DNA from: Snodgrassella alvi
Lineage (GTDB): Bacteria > Pseudomonadota > Gammaproteobacteria > Burkholderiales > Neisseriaceae
DNA: 64,000 bases
Assembly: GCF_002777855.1 (NCBI RefSeq)
Contig: NZ_MEIK01000029.1
Location: forward strand, 124,001-188,000
Direction of reading: 5' to 3'
Shown: in pieces, positions 37,464 to 46,294 of the stretch
Layout: each line of letters begins with the position of its first letter
How positions within the stretch are numbered: the first letter of the stretch is position 1
The notes under the pieces: generated by a model
Seen by the model: the letters and a program-made list of their open reading frames with translations, nothing else
Databases searched by the model: none
Told to the model about the DNA's origin: nothing
Program-made: the position numbers and the translations under genes

Positions 37464-38897
37464 ATGGAAAGCCAAAGCAACATCAGCGAGCTGGAGCGCC
37501 TGCATCTGGATACCGACCACATCTGTGCGCTTGTAGCGACTCTGTTACCGGTTGCTGAGCATATTCATTCTCCTACCCAGTCCTATTTGCAGGCTCCGGA
37601 ACAAAAACAGGCCCTGAATGAGCTAATAGACGCCCTGCATGAGCTTCATCCGGCGGACATGGCTACCTTGCTCGAATCTCTACCATTACAAGAACGTATG
37701 CTGGTATGGCGGTTGGCTACCCCGACAGAAGACGGCGAAGTATTACTCGAAGTATCGGATCCAGTACGCGAAACTCTGATTGAAAACATGGCGCAGCAGG
37801 AACTGTTGGCCGCGGTTGGCAATCTGGACGCCGACGAGCTGGCCGAACTGGCACCCGATTTACCTAAAGAAGTTGTTTACGAAGCCTTAAGCAGCCGCGA
37901 TGAAGAAGAGCGGGCACAAATTACCTCCGCCATGTCGTTCGAAGACAATCAGGTCGGCGCCCTCATGGATTTTGAGCTGGTCAGTATCCGCGCAGATGTG
38001 ACATGTGAAGTGGTACTACGCTATCTTCGGCGCTTTGAACGCCTGCCCGATCATACCGACAAAATCTTCGTAGTCGATAACTATGATGTCCTACAAGGCG
38101 TCCTGCCCATACGTAGTCTGCTGGTTGCCGACCCTGATTTACTCGTTTCCAGCGTCATGGCCGATGATGTGGTGACTTTTCGTCCAGAAGATGATGCCGA
38201 AGAAGCCGCTGCTGCGTTTGAACGTTACGATTTGGTTACCGCACCTGTGGTAGACAACAACCTTAAACTTATCGGCCGCATCACCGTAGATGAAATGGTA
38301 GACGTTATTCGCGAAGAATCCGAAAACGACATGCTGAACATGGCCGGTTTGCGCGAAGAAGAAGACCTGTTTGCCCCCGTTATCGATTCCGTCAGAAACC
38401 GCTGGATATGGCTAGCAGTTAACCTATGTACCGCTTTCATCGCCAGCCGTGTGATTGGCATGTTTGAAAATTCAATTGAAAAAATCGTTGCACTGGCTAC
38501 CCTCATGCCGATAGTAGCCGGCATAGGCGGCAATTCCGGCAATCAGACCATCACCATGATTGTGCGTGCCATGACTTCCGGCCAGATAAGCAACAGTCAG
38601 GCGTGGCGGCTGCTGCGTAAAGAAGAGGGCGTCGCACTAGTAAACGGCCTGATATGGGGTTCAGTAATGGGGCTCGTGTCCTATTTTCTCTATCACAGCG
38701 TTGGTATAGGACTGGTGATGGTAGCAGCAATGACGCTGAATTTGTTACTGGCAGCCACCGTTGGAGTACTAATTCCAGTGTGTATGCAGAAATCCGGCCG
38801 CGATCCTGCGCTTGGTAGCAGCGTGCTGATTACCGCAGTTACCGATTCCGGCGGGTTTTTTATCTTCTTGGGGCTGGCCACCTTATTCTTGTTGTAA
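37464..38897 (+). CDS. mgtE: Magnesium transporter MgtE
   Basis: A 477-residue Mg2+ channel of the inner membrane. The cytoplasmic N domain (about 35-155) has the helical repeats ELHPADMATLLESLP and LDADELAELAPDLPKEV; two CBS domains follow (about 160-290; VSSVMADDVVTF, GRITVDEMVDVI), which close the pore when Mg2+ is high; then a plug helix and five membrane helices, with PIVAGIGGNSGNQTIT forming the pore. Full length. prmC starts 17 bases later, so the two are probably co-transcribed. Confidence 0.94.
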   Translation: MESQSNISELERLHLDTDHICALVATLLPVAEHIHSPTQSYLQAPEQKQALNELIDALHELHPADMATLLESLPLQERMLVWRLATPTEDGEVLLEVSDPVRETLIENMAQQELLAAVGNLDADELAELAPDLPKEVVYEALSSRDEEERAQITSAMSFEDNQVGALMDFELVSIRADVTCEVVLRYLRRFERLPDHTDKIFVVDNYDVLQGVLPIRSLLVADPDLLVSSVMADDVVTFRPEDDAEEAAAAFERYDLVTAPVVDNNLKLIGRITVDEMVDVIREESENDMLNMAGLREEEDLFAPVIDSVRNRWIWLAVNLCTAFIASRVIGMFENSIEKIVALATLMPIVAGIGGNSGNQTITMIVRAMTSGQISNSQAWRLLRKEEGVALVNGLIWGSVMGLVSYFLYHSVGIGLVMVAAMTLNLLLAATVGVLIPVCMQKSGRDPALGSSVLITAVTDSGGFFIFLGLATLFLL

Positions 38898-38914
38898 ATC
38901 GGCTGTAACAGAAT

Positions 38915-39760
38915 ATGACCAAAACCAATACCCCAGTTACCCTAGAAACTTGGTTAAACAACTCCGGTCTGCCGCGGTTGGAAGCACGCATGCTGCTCCA
39001 GCACGTACTGACAATAAGCCATAGCCACATAATAGCCCATGGCACACAGCTTCTTAGCAACAGCGAGTTGGCAAGTTTGAATCAACTGTGCCAGCGAAGA
39101 CTAGCAGGCGAACCTTTGGCCTATCTACTCGGTTGGCGCGAATTCTATGGCCGGCGTTTTCAGGTTTCAGAAGCAGTGCTGATTCCTCGTCCAGAAACAG
39201 AACATCTTGTCGACGCAGTACTGGCACATTTGCCGGCACAGGGCACCCTGTGGGATTTAGGTACCGGCAGTGGTGCCATCGCCGTAACCATAGCCTGCGA
39301 ACGACCTGATGCACAAATATGGGCGGCAGACATCAGTGAGGAAGCACTGGCAGTCGCACAAGCCAATGCCAGCGCGCTGCAAGCGCAAGTGCGGTTCGGG
39401 CAGGGTTCATGGTATCAGGCACAGCCGCAGCCAGCGCCCCACAGCGTGGATGTCATTGTCTCCAATCCTCCCTATATCGACGCCCAAGACCCACACTTAC
39501 AGCAGGGTGATTTACGTTTTGAACCGCAGCAAGCACTTACAGATAATCACAATGGTCTGAGTGCTTTCGAAACCATTATTGCCGGCGCTAAAGATTTTCT
39601 GAGGCCGGATGGATGGTTGCTATTCGAGCACGGATATGATCAAGGGGAGGCAGTGCGAAATATATTATCGCAGTATAAATTCAGAAAAATCCAGACGCTT
39701 GCCGATTTGGCCGGTCTGGACAGAGTGACATTAGGACAGATAAAGAGCGAAGCACCATAA
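38915..39760 (+). CDS. prmC: Release factor glutamine methyltransferase
   Basis: Methylates the Gln of the GGQ motif in release factors RF1 and RF2 with S-adenosylmethionine. The N-terminal helical domain (residues 1-80; RLEARMLLQHVLT) is followed by YLLGWREFYGRRF, IPRPETEHLV, the SAM motif LWDLGTGSGAIAVTIA and the catalytic SNPPYI. Length 281, as expected. The final part shows DLAGLDRVTLGQ in place of the common DLAGLPRVT. It follows mgtE closely and ends at a bidirectional terminator. Confidence 0.94.
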   Translation: MTKTNTPVTLETWLNNSGLPRLEARMLLQHVLTISHSHIIAHGTQLLSNSELASLNQLCQRRLAGEPLAYLLGWREFYGRRFQVSEAVLIPRPETEHLVDAVLAHLPAQGTLWDLGTGSGAIAVTIACERPDAQIWAADISEEALAVAQANASALQAQVRFGQGSWYQAQPQPAPHSVDVIVSNPPYIDAQDPHLQQGDLRFEPQQALTDNHNGLSAFETIIAGAKDFLRPDGWLLFEHGYDQGEAVRNILSQYKFRKIQTLADLAGLDRVTLGQIKSEAP

Positions 39761-39782
39761 TCAACTATTCACATATAAAACC

Positions 39783-39814
39783 ATTAGGCCATAGAAAAGA
39801 TTCTATGGCCTAAT
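39783..39814. terminator. Bidirectional terminator between prmC and the M50-like gene
   Basis: ATTAGGCCATAGAA pairs perfectly with TTCTATGGCCTAAT around AAGA. Confidence 0.8.
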
Positions 39815-39850
39815 AGCTAGTATGATTACCAGTATATAAACAATTTGTGC

Positions 39851-40501
39851 TTAGAACAGACTAACAATAAACAGCATTAGTGAAGTAACAAAGTTAATAA
39901 ATGGCTGCAAAATAAACATCAGCAAACCACTGATAATCAAAAATAAAATTATCCACGTTCCATATGGAGCCAGCTTTCGATACTGCATCGAAGCGCGGGG
40001 TGAGAGAAAACTATCAATAAACTGAGCACCCGGTTGAGGGGGAATCGGTAGCAGGCTGAAAAAGCAAAATACCGCATTAAACCGAATACCCATTAACCCC
40101 ATTAGCGCCATCGGTTTTTGAAAATATTCAGGTACCCACTGACTAATAATCATCACAACTGCCCAGCATAGACACATCAGAAGATTAGCAAGCGGGCTGG
40201 CAATGGCTACCAAACGTTCACCTTTACGTCTGTTTCTAAAATTGCGTGGATCAATCGGCACCGGCTTAGCCCAGCCAACCATCAAATAGCCCTGTAAAAC
40301 AATCATCGTGAATATTGGAACAATAATGGTGCCAACAATATCAATGTATTTAGCCGGATTCAGGCTTAGCCTACCCATTGTTTCTGCTGTACGGTCACCA
40401 CAAAAACGTGCCATATACCCACATGCTGCTTCAGAGAGCGTAATGGCCAGTAAAATAGGCAGAATTGCCAGAACAAAATAAGCCCAATCAAAGTTTTGCA
40501 A
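39851..40501 (-). CDS. Site-2 protease (M50) homologue lacking the zinc ligands
   Basis: The 216-residue membrane protein is clearly of the small site-2 protease family: GRLSLNPAKYIDIVGTIIVP, the loop KPVPIDPRNFRNRRKGE and LVAIASPLANLL match. Yet the HExxH motif, normally HEAAHGY, reads SEAACGY (residues 23-29), and the LDG that gives the third ligand reads QPG (about 156-158). All three metal ligands are therefore replaced while the frame is intact, so it should not cut peptides. It lies 65 bases after the yciO-like gene, an arrangement common in Betaproteobacteria with active homologues. It may be a pseudoenzyme that binds membrane partners. Confidence 0.87.
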   Translation of the reverse strand: MQNFDWAYFVLAILPILLAITLSEAACGYMARFCGDRTAETMGRLSLNPAKYIDIVGTIIVPIFTMIVLQGYLMVGWAKPVPIDPRNFRNRRKGERLVAIASPLANLLMCLCWAVVMIISQWVPEYFQKPMALMGLMGIRFNAVFCFFSLLPIPPQPGAQFIDSFLSPRASMQYRKLAPYGTWIILFLIISGLLMFILQPFINFVTSLMLFIVSLF

Positions 40502-40566
40502 GGTAAAATCCTTCAGATGCTAAAATAAACAACCACTGTGGGTAAAACATAGTACCAGCTTGTCCA

Positions 40567-41187
40567 TTACAAACCAAATACAGCAACGTTCCCCTTACCA
40601 GCTCGCACCAGCTCAATTCCATCGGTCATATCAATTACCGTAGTCGGTTCTGTACCACACCAACCGCCATCAATCACCAGATCAACCTCATGTTCCAGCT
40701 GGTCACGAATCTCATAAGGGTCAGTTAAAGGTTCTTTTTCATGGGGCAGCATCAGTGTACACGACAGCATCGGCTCCCCCAGATTCTGCAATAGCGCCAA
40801 AGCAATCCGGTTGTCCGGTACCCGCAACCCAATAGTTTTACGTTTCGGATGCAGCGTACGCGCCGGTACCTCTTTAGTGGCTTGCAAAATAAAAGTATAA
40901 CTACCCGGAGTAGAAGATTTCAGCAGCCGGAACTGACTGTTATCCACTTTGGCGTAAATACCGAGCTGACTCAGATCATGACACATCAAGGTCAGATGGT
41001 GTTTCTGGTCGATACCGCGGATACGCAGAATCCGTTCCATTGCCTCCTTATTACCTAGCTGACAGCCCAACGCATAACAGGAATCAGTTGGATAAACAAC
41101 CACACCACCATGGCGTACAATATCCGCTGCCTGTGCAATCAAACGTTCCTGCGGATTGTCAGGATGAATAGCAAAAAACTGAGCCAT
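40567..41187 (-). CDS. yciO: YciO/Sua5-YrdC-domain protein
   Basis: A 206-residue protein of the threonylcarbamoyl-AMP synthase fold, in the YciO branch whose exact role is less certain than that of TsaC. DIVRHGGVVVYPTDSCYALGC in two halves shows the nucleotide and threonine site; KHHLTLMCHDLSQLG and GSYTFILQATKEVP and RKTIGLRVPDN are typical. The open frame reaches to 41289, but ATG 41187 (MAQFFAIHPDNPQE) with AAGGAAG upstream is the start. It may take part in t6A formation in tRNA or in an unknown RNA task. Confidence 0.88.
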   Translation of the reverse strand: MAQFFAIHPDNPQERLIAQAADIVRHGGVVVYPTDSCYALGCQLGNKEAMERILRIRGIDQKHHLTLMCHDLSQLGIYAKVDNSQFRLLKSSTPGSYTFILQATKEVPARTLHPKRKTIGLRVPDNRIALALLQNLGEPMLSCTLMLPHEKEPLTDPYEIRDQLEHEVDLVIDGGWCGTEPTTVIDMTDGIELVRAGKGNVAVFGL

Positions 41188-41363
41188 ACTCGTCTTCCTT
41201 ATTTCACATTTATTACAATAAAGAGCTATTCTAAACACAAGCCTGTCAAACTGACAGGTAAAATATGCCAATTGCTGATAAAGAAACATGACTGACCGTA
41301 AAGCAATACAGCCAGCATAAAATGGTGCTGCAAAATTTACAGAATTTTAAGGGGAAATTCATC

Positions 41364-41840
41364 ATGCAGCCTGAAATTATCTTAGGAAACTTACTCGACC
41401 AGCCGGTCGAAGTCATCGTCAACACATGGAATTGCAATATAATTCCATAGCGGATACTGTTGCCGCAGGGGGTATCCGGTGCCATCAGGAAAAAAGCCGG
41501 CTATGCGCCTTTTCGCGAACTTGGCCGAACAGGTGCACTTAAATTAAGATCCGCAGTGGTAACCAGTGCCGGTAAATTGCCTTATCAAGCCATTATCCAC
41601 GTAGCCGGTATCAACATGTTCTGGCGAGCCAGTGCCTATTCAATTCGTACTTCAGTTATTTCTGCCATGCACATAGTCAATACCCGCAATTATACTTCAG
41701 TCGCCTTTCCTCTGATTGGTGCCGGCTCAGGTGGCTTTAGTCCAGAGCAGGCACTGCAACTTATGCAGGAAACATTATTACCAATTGAAACTAACGCACG
41801 GGTAATTATTGTAAAATATGTGTCCCCTAAATCACATTAG
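41364..41840 (+). pseudogene. Macro-domain (ADP-ribose-binding) gene with an in-frame amber codon
   Basis: From ATG 41364, well placed behind AAGGGG, the frame reads MQPEIILGNLLDQPVEVIV, NTWNCNIIP and then TAG at 41448. After the stop, in the same frame, the protein continues RILLPQGVSGAIRKKAGYAP, PYQAIIHVAGIN and SVAFPLIGAGSGGF to 41840. In relatives the residue at the stop is Trp (IIPW), so a single TGG-to-TAG change explains it. Otherwise the 158-codon gene looks intact, so the loss is recent, or there is readthrough or restart at the TTG 41460. Macro domains remove or bind ADP-ribose. Confidence 0.8.
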
Positions 41841-41855
41841 TAGAAAAATTATCTA

Positions 41856-42311
41856 ATGTTAAATCAAATTACAATCATCCGAGCAACATCAGAACAGCTT
41901 GATGATGCCATCATGCTTTTTGCCAGCTATCGGCAGTTCTATGGCCTGACGGACAAACAGACAGCAAGCAGAAATTTTATTCAAGAAAGACTGGAAAAGC
42001 AGGATTCCGCCATCTTCCTTGCCTATGATCAACAACAAGCTTGCGGGTTTGTACAGCTATATTTCTCCTTTTCTTCATTATCCGTATCGCCCACAATCAT
42101 ACTCAATGACCTATATGTCCCTGAAAACCACAGACAAAAAGGGATTGCCACACAACTGATGCAATACGTCACACAATTTGCACGTGATAATGGCTACAGT
42201 GGTATTTCATTGTGTACCGCCAACGACAACCACAAGGCAAGAGCCCTATATGAACAGGCTGGCTATCAGATTGATGAACAATTTGTTTATTATTTTTTAA
42301 ACTTAAACTAA
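41856..42311 (+). CDS. GNAT-family N-acetyltransferase
   Basis: A 151-residue acetyl-CoA-dependent enzyme. ILNDLYVPENHRQKGIATQLM is motif A with the R/QxxGxG/A pyrophosphate loop (here RQKGIA), and CTANDNHKARALYEQAGYQ is motif B. The acceptor is unknown; the arrangement of YxxFY segments early on (SYRQFYGL) resembles the diamine/aminoglycoside-like GNAT subgroup, but that is weak. It follows the broken macro-domain gene by 15 bases and may be co-transcribed. Confidence 0.85.
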   Translation: MLNQITIIRATSEQLDDAIMLFASYRQFYGLTDKQTASRNFIQERLEKQDSAIFLAYDQQQACGFVQLYFSFSSLSVSPTIILNDLYVPENHRQKGIATQLMQYVTQFARDNGYSGISLCTANDNHKARALYEQAGYQIDEQFVYYFLNLN

Positions 42312-42450
42312 GGCCAACAACTGTGCCGAATCAGCCTGAAAGTGGTGAAACAGCCACAACGCACCAGCCGACCAGAAAAAAACAACTGAATATTTGACGG
42401 CCATTAGAAGCTGATTTAAAGTACCGCACACATCAAATTATTCATATTGC

Positions 42451-42541
42451 AACGGAAAGGAATCATTATGTTTGTACTACCTATCCCTTGCAGGTCAATC
42501 CAGGGCTAATCACCTCCTGATCCTTGGCTTCGGCCTGCCAA
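42451..42541 (+). promoter_or_regulatory. Candidate riboregulatory leader with anti-Shine-Dalgarno mimic
   Basis: ATCACCTCCT at 42509-42518 equals the last bases of 16S rRNA, and GGCT just upstream also matches apart from a one-base gap. Directly after it, TGATCCTT (42518-42525) can pair with AAGGAATCA (42457-42465, one bulged A), which is the ribosome-binding site of the small ORF; CCCT (42485-42488) and AGGG (42502-42505) can pair inside. The structure is my reading by eye. Confidence 0.35.
42468..42509 (+). CDS. Possible 13-residue leader peptide of rtcB2
   Basis: The frame MFVLPIPCRSIQG starts at an ATG preceded by AAAGGAA at a good distance, a better ribosome-binding site than that of rtcB2 itself. 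It ends with a TAA that overlaps the 16S-like segment. No known peptide family. Its existence depends on the transcript starting upstream. Confidence 0.3.
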   Translation: MFVLPIPCRSIQG

Positions 42542-42635
42542 TTTCTTTACAGCACGTTATTCCTGTTTATTTCTAATAAACAAGGATGACAACGCCTGCT
42601 TATTATTTAAATAAAATAAATTGGAATGGATCAGA

Positions 42636-43772
42636 ATGGGCAATTCTATTCAGCAGCCGTCTGCCGGCATCACCCTAATTACCACCCCCGAACTGTGGTT
42701 AGAAGGCGAAGCTATCAAGCAGCTGCACACAACAGCAACATTACCTGACATCAGCTATGCAGCAGCCATGCCGGATATTCATCCCGGCCGCGGCTATCCC
42801 GTCGGCGCTGCTTTTTTTACTACACAACTTATTTATCCAGCACTGATTGGCGGCGATATTGGCTGCGGCATGTCATTATGGCAAACATCACTTAAAACCC
42901 ATGCCATGAATCAGGCCAAACTAATCAAACAACTGGGCAATCTCGACCAGCCACTGAGTGCATCAGAATGTACCAGCCTCTGGCCAGATATACAGCCGCT
43001 ACAACAGCATAACTATGCATCCGGCACCATAGGTGGAGGCAATCATTTTGCCGAATTACAAATGTTGGATACCATTTATGTAGCGGAAATCGCCGAACAA
43101 ATCGGTTTAAATAAGCAGCACCTGCAACTAATGGTACACAGTGGTTCTCGTGGACTCGGTGGTGCTATTCTGGACAAACACATCAGGCAGTTTGGTCATC
43201 AGGGCTTAATCGCAGACAGCGAAGCCGGTAAATCCTATCTGACACAGCATAATCAGGCATTGGCCTATGCACAGCAAAATCGGGAACTGATTGCCCGCCG
43301 CATACTGACAAATCTGCGTGCACAAGGGCAAAAACTGGCAGACATCAGCCACAACTTTATCGAAGCAGCCTGCATCCATGGCGAAAGCGGCTGGCTGCAC
43401 CGTAAAGGTGCAGCACCTGCTACCCAAGGGCTAGTCGTGATACCGGGTTCGCGCGGCGATTACAGCTATCTCGTACAACCATTGGATACCCCAACCGCCC
43501 TTTACTCCCTCGCACATGGTGCAGGGCGCAAATGGCAGCGCTCAGCCTGCAAAGGCAGACTATCCCGACGCTATACCGTCGAACAGCTAAGCCGTACTGT
43601 CCATGGCAGCCGTGTAATTTGTGCTGACCGTGAACTTATCTATGAAGAAGCACCGCAGGCCTATAAATCCATCGACAGCGTCATTACTGCCATGGTACAG
43701 GCTGAATTAATCCGGCCAATAGCCCGTTTCAAACCAGTTATCACCTATAAAGTAAAAACGGAGAAGAAATAA
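42636..43772 (+). CDS. rtcB2: RtcB-family RNA ligase paired with PrfH (RtcB2)
   Basis: RtcB ligases join RNA ends with 2',3'-cyclic phosphate (or 3'-phosphate) and 5'-OH using GTP and Mn2+. The 378-residue protein has the metal site GGDIGCG (Asp74, Cys77), GGGNHF (Asn136, His137), HSGSRG (His168) and the guanylylated His294 in AHGAGR, so it should be active. Shorter than canonical RtcB and directly followed by prfH, as in the ribosome-repair module in which RtcB2 reseals 16S rRNA cut in the decoding centre. The frame opens at TTG 42621, but ATG 42636 is a better start; its ribosome-binding site is weak (GGA). Overlaps prfH by one base. Confidence 0.9.
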   Translation: MGNSIQQPSAGITLITTPELWLEGEAIKQLHTTATLPDISYAAAMPDIHPGRGYPVGAAFFTTQLIYPALIGGDIGCGMSLWQTSLKTHAMNQAKLIKQLGNLDQPLSASECTSLWPDIQPLQQHNYASGTIGGGNHFAELQMLDTIYVAEIAEQIGLNKQHLQLMVHSGSRGLGGAILDKHIRQFGHQGLIADSEAGKSYLTQHNQALAYAQQNRELIARRILTNLRAQGQKLADISHNFIEAACIHGESGWLHRKGAAPATQGLVVIPGSRGDYSYLVQPLDTPTALYSLAHGAGRKWQRSACKGRLSRRYTVEQLSRTVHGSRVICADRELIYEEAPQAYKSIDSVITAMVQAELIRPIARFKPVITYKVKTEKK

Positions 43773-44380
43773 TGCTGCTTTTACAATTATCAGCGGCTTA
43801 CGGACCGGCTGAATGCTGTCTGGCCGTAGCAAAAGCACTGGCACGCCTGCAACACGAAGCCATAGAGATTCAGGTTGAAATAGACATATTGGAGCAAGAA
43901 CAGTCAAAGCATGGACTTCACTCAGTACTGCTTGCTCTTAATGGTGAGCTAGAAAGATCCTTAGCTAAACAGTGGGTGGGAACCATTCAATGGATTTGTC
44001 CCAGCCCCTACCGCCCAAAACACAAACGTAAAAACTGGTTTATCGGCGCCGCATGTTACGAGACAATTACCCAACATCAATCTGATGAAATTATCTTTGA
44101 CACCATGCGTGCCTCCGGTGCGGGAGGTCAGCATATTAACAAAACAGAATCGGCTGTCCGAGCCACCCACCTAGCCAGCGGTATCAGCGTGAAAATCCAG
44201 ACTGCACGTAGCCAACATACCAATAAAAAACTGGCTGTTCTACTGCTACAACACAAACTGGCGCAACAGAAACAACAGTTATACGCCAAACACAAAGCAG
44301 AGCGTCATCATCACCATCATCAAATAGCGCGCGGAAATCCCAAACGAATATTTATCGGACAGGATTTCAAACCTTTATAA
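43772..44380 (+). CDS. prfH: Peptide chain release factor homologue PrfH
   Basis: A 202-residue release-factor relative that lacks the codon-recognition domain but keeps the peptidyl-tRNA hydrolysis motif: [21 protein letters not shown] in part, with GGQ at 118-120. The tail is Lys/His-rich ([15 protein letters not shown]), as in other ribosome-rescue hydrolases. In the RtcB2-PrfH system it frees the nascent chain from ribosomes whose 16S rRNA was cut, so the ligase can reach the break. The start overlaps the last base of rtcB2 (TAATG), giving coupled translation. Confidence 0.9.
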   Translation: MLLLQLSAAYGPAECCLAVAKALARLQHEAIEIQVEIDILEQEQSKHGLHSVLLALNGELERSLAKQWVGTIQWICPSPYRPKHKRKNWFIGAACYETITQHQSDEIIFDTMRASGAGGQHINKTESAVRATHLASGISVKIQTARSQHTNKKLAVLLLQHKLAQQKQQLYAKHKAERHHHHHQIARGNPKRIFIGQDFKPL

Positions 44381-44911
44381 TGTTTTAGACCAGTGCATCC
44401 ATCGTCTATAAAGCTGATTACTTTATTTTCATAGTACACAACTGAGCTTACAGCACATAAGCTCAGTTGAATTAATTAAACCAAAGAAAGAGATAATCAA
44501 AAAGGTGTTTTTCTGTGGGGTAGGAGAGTCAGACAACAAAAAAAGTTGTGTAACATTTCTCCATATACCTGAAAAAAGTAATTAAAGCAAAACGAATAGC
44601 ATGATCCATTTCACATTCTGATTTATTCACTCTAGCGAATAAAATGTTTAGCACAATCAAAGATTCTTGCCTCAAATCATTCGATTGAATCCACAATGAT
44701 ACGGTGATAAACACACATCAGTACAAACACCAGTCAGCTTAGCAGTGATAATAATATTAAGCACAGAAATCACCGACTACAGAATCAAATAAACCCTCTC
44801 ACACAAAAAAATCTAGTCAATAAAGAAATATTTAGCGTCAATCTGATAATATTGTGCCAGTGTCAATGCACCAAAAAATAGCAATTTACAGGAAAAGTAC
44901 TGGAGAAATAT
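44381..44911. other. AT-rich gene-free stretch after prfH
   Basis: Apart from the hairpin at 44439-44469 there is no supported feature. A 61-codon minus-strand frame at 44529-44714 lacks a ribosome-binding site and family resemblance. Confidence 0.4.
44439..44470 (+). terminator. Probable prfH terminator hairpin
   Basis: CAACTGAGCTTA pairs perfectly with TAAGCTCAGTTG around CAGCACA. The tail AATTAATTAA is not a true T-run, so the strength is uncertain. Confidence 0.5.
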
Positions 44912-45313
44912 ATGCTGACAGGAAGCTGTTTATGTACTGCAATCCAATACCAGATTGCCATGAGCGACCAAATTGAAAAAATGGTCTTCTGCCACTGTCA
45001 ACGCTGCCGCAAATGGAGTGGTTCCGCATTTAATTCAGCGGTTCAAATAAACAGCGAAGCTTTCACAATCCTATCAGGTCGGGATAAGCTAAAAAAATTT
45101 TCAGTTAATGGCGTAAACCGTTTTTTCTGTTCTGAATGTGGATCAAACCTCTATACTTCACGAGACAGTATGCCAAATATTTATCGTTTGCGTGCTGGCA
45201 CACTAAATACAGCAATTTACCCCCAGCAAAAAATACATATTTACACTCAATCCAAAGCAAACTGGGATTCTGTCTGTGATGGTGGCTTACAATTTGACGA
45301 AAATATAATATAA
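44912..45313 (+). CDS. GFA (CENP-V) domain protein
   Basis: A 133-residue zinc-binding protein of the GFA family, named for an enzyme once thought to activate formaldehyde with glutathione. Ligand cysteines are visible at 6 and 8 (SCLC), 27, 29 and 32 (CHCQRC), and 73 and 76 (CSEC), the standard set for two zincs. GTLNT and the late part resemble the rest of the family. GGAGAAAT precedes the ATG. The real substrate of this group is not settled. Confidence 0.87.
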   Translation: MLTGSCLCTAIQYQIAMSDQIEKMVFCHCQRCRKWSGSAFNSAVQINSEAFTILSGRDKLKKFSVNGVNRFFCSECGSNLYTSRDSMPNIYRLRAGTLNTAIYPQQKIHIYTQSKANWDSVCDGGLQFDENII

Positions 45314-45593
45314 CGAAGAAATAAAAATATATTCAAATCACAGAGACAGCTCAGCACAAAAAAGACATAAAAATACTTGTGTTTAAACCAACACAGAAAA
45401 ATTCTGTATTCAAAAAAAGAACATTTAAGGAAATTAATGTAAATAAGCCATAAAAAACAGGTGTCAACCATAGTCTGCCGCAAATATAACAGCTACAGTA
45501 AACACATCATGGTATCGATAAAACCTTGATTGCAAAAACCAAAAATGCAAATCATGTTGGACTAAAGCCACCGCACAGACAAAGGAAGCCACC

Positions 45594-46229
45594 TTGAATC
45601 CCATCTACATCAACATCATCTTCAAAATGCTGGTCGCTTTCTGCATCCTGCTGGTGTACATCAATTTATCCGGCAAAGGTGCACTTGCCCCGATTTCAGC
45701 TATTGATCAAGTAGGTAACGTCGTATTGGGTGCAATAATCGGCGGCCCCCTATACAACCCCTCCATCAGCATCACTTTACTCATGAGCGCCTCCATTTTC
45801 TGGGCTGGCCTGTTATTACTGGTTCGTTATGCCACATTTAAACGCAGTATCGCCAAGGATTTTGTCGACGGCACATCAATCCGACTGATGAAAAACGGCA
45901 TCTTACTATCACAGAATTTCCGTCAGGCCAAACTATCCATCCGAGATTTCATTATGCTGCTCCATCAGCGTGGTTATACCAGTCTGGAAATGCTCAGTGA
46001 TGTCTGGTTTGAATACAATGGCCAAATGACCGTAGTAAAAAAAGGTGACCCAGCAATGGCAGTCGTTGTGATTGAAAACGGCGTTATCAATTACCCCAGT
46101 CTTGAATCTTTGGGTCATAATGAAGAATGGCTAGAAAAAGAACTAGACCGTCTAGGACAGAAACTAGATGAAGTTTTCCTAGCCGAAGTACATGAACATA
46201 AACTATGGGTTTATCCAGATATCAAATAA
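45594..46229 (+). CDS. DUF421 membrane protein (YetF/YcaP-like)
   Basis: A 211-residue protein with three membrane helices in the first 85 residues (LVAFCILLVYINLSG and ILLMSASIFWAGLLLLV among them) and the cytoplasmic DUF421 domain after them (GTSIRLMKNGILLSQNFRQ, ISIRDFIMLLHQRGY-like, VWFEYNGQMTVVKKG). Related Bacillus proteins (YetF group) have been linked to spore and lipid functions, but the role is unknown here. The start is TTG at 45594: AAAGGAAG lies five bases before it and no ATG is available, so the non-ATG start is well supported. Confidence 0.83.
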   Translation: MNPIYINIIFKMLVAFCILLVYINLSGKGALAPISAIDQVGNVVLGAIIGGPLYNPSISITLLMSASIFWAGLLLLVRYATFKRSIAKDFVDGTSIRLMKNGILLSQNFRQAKLSIRDFIMLLHQRGYTSLEMLSDVWFEYNGQMTVVKKGDPAMAVVVIENGVINYPSLESLGHNEEWLEKELDRLGQKLDEVFLAEVHEHKLWVYPDIK

Positions 46230-46294
46230 ACAAATTAAAACCCTATTTAAAATTTATACACACATATTCGTAGAAGACTGGTTCTTCATCAGAG

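Larger units (their letters stand above)
42312..42635. other. Leader/intergenic region upstream of rtcB2
   Basis: This holds a small ORF with a good ribosome-binding site (42468-42509), the 16S-like segment at 42509-42518, TTGGC/GCCAA and GGC-TTCG-GCC hairpins near 42524-42541, and a long imperfect hairpin around 42558-42591. The first 130 bases show nothing clear. Confidence 0.5.

Noticed and set aside
42520-42545. Sigma-54 promoter-like TTGGC...TGC before rtcB2, tempting because rtc operons in E. coli use sigma-54
   Set aside because: The gap between GG and GC is nine bases instead of the strict ten, and no RtcR activator gene is nearby.
43373-43384. Match to a Kingella-type DNA uptake sequence (AAGCAGCCTGCA), with partial matches near 41366 and 50952
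   Set aside because: Only isolated copies inside genes; no enrichment and no paired copies in terminators as expected for a working uptake sequence.
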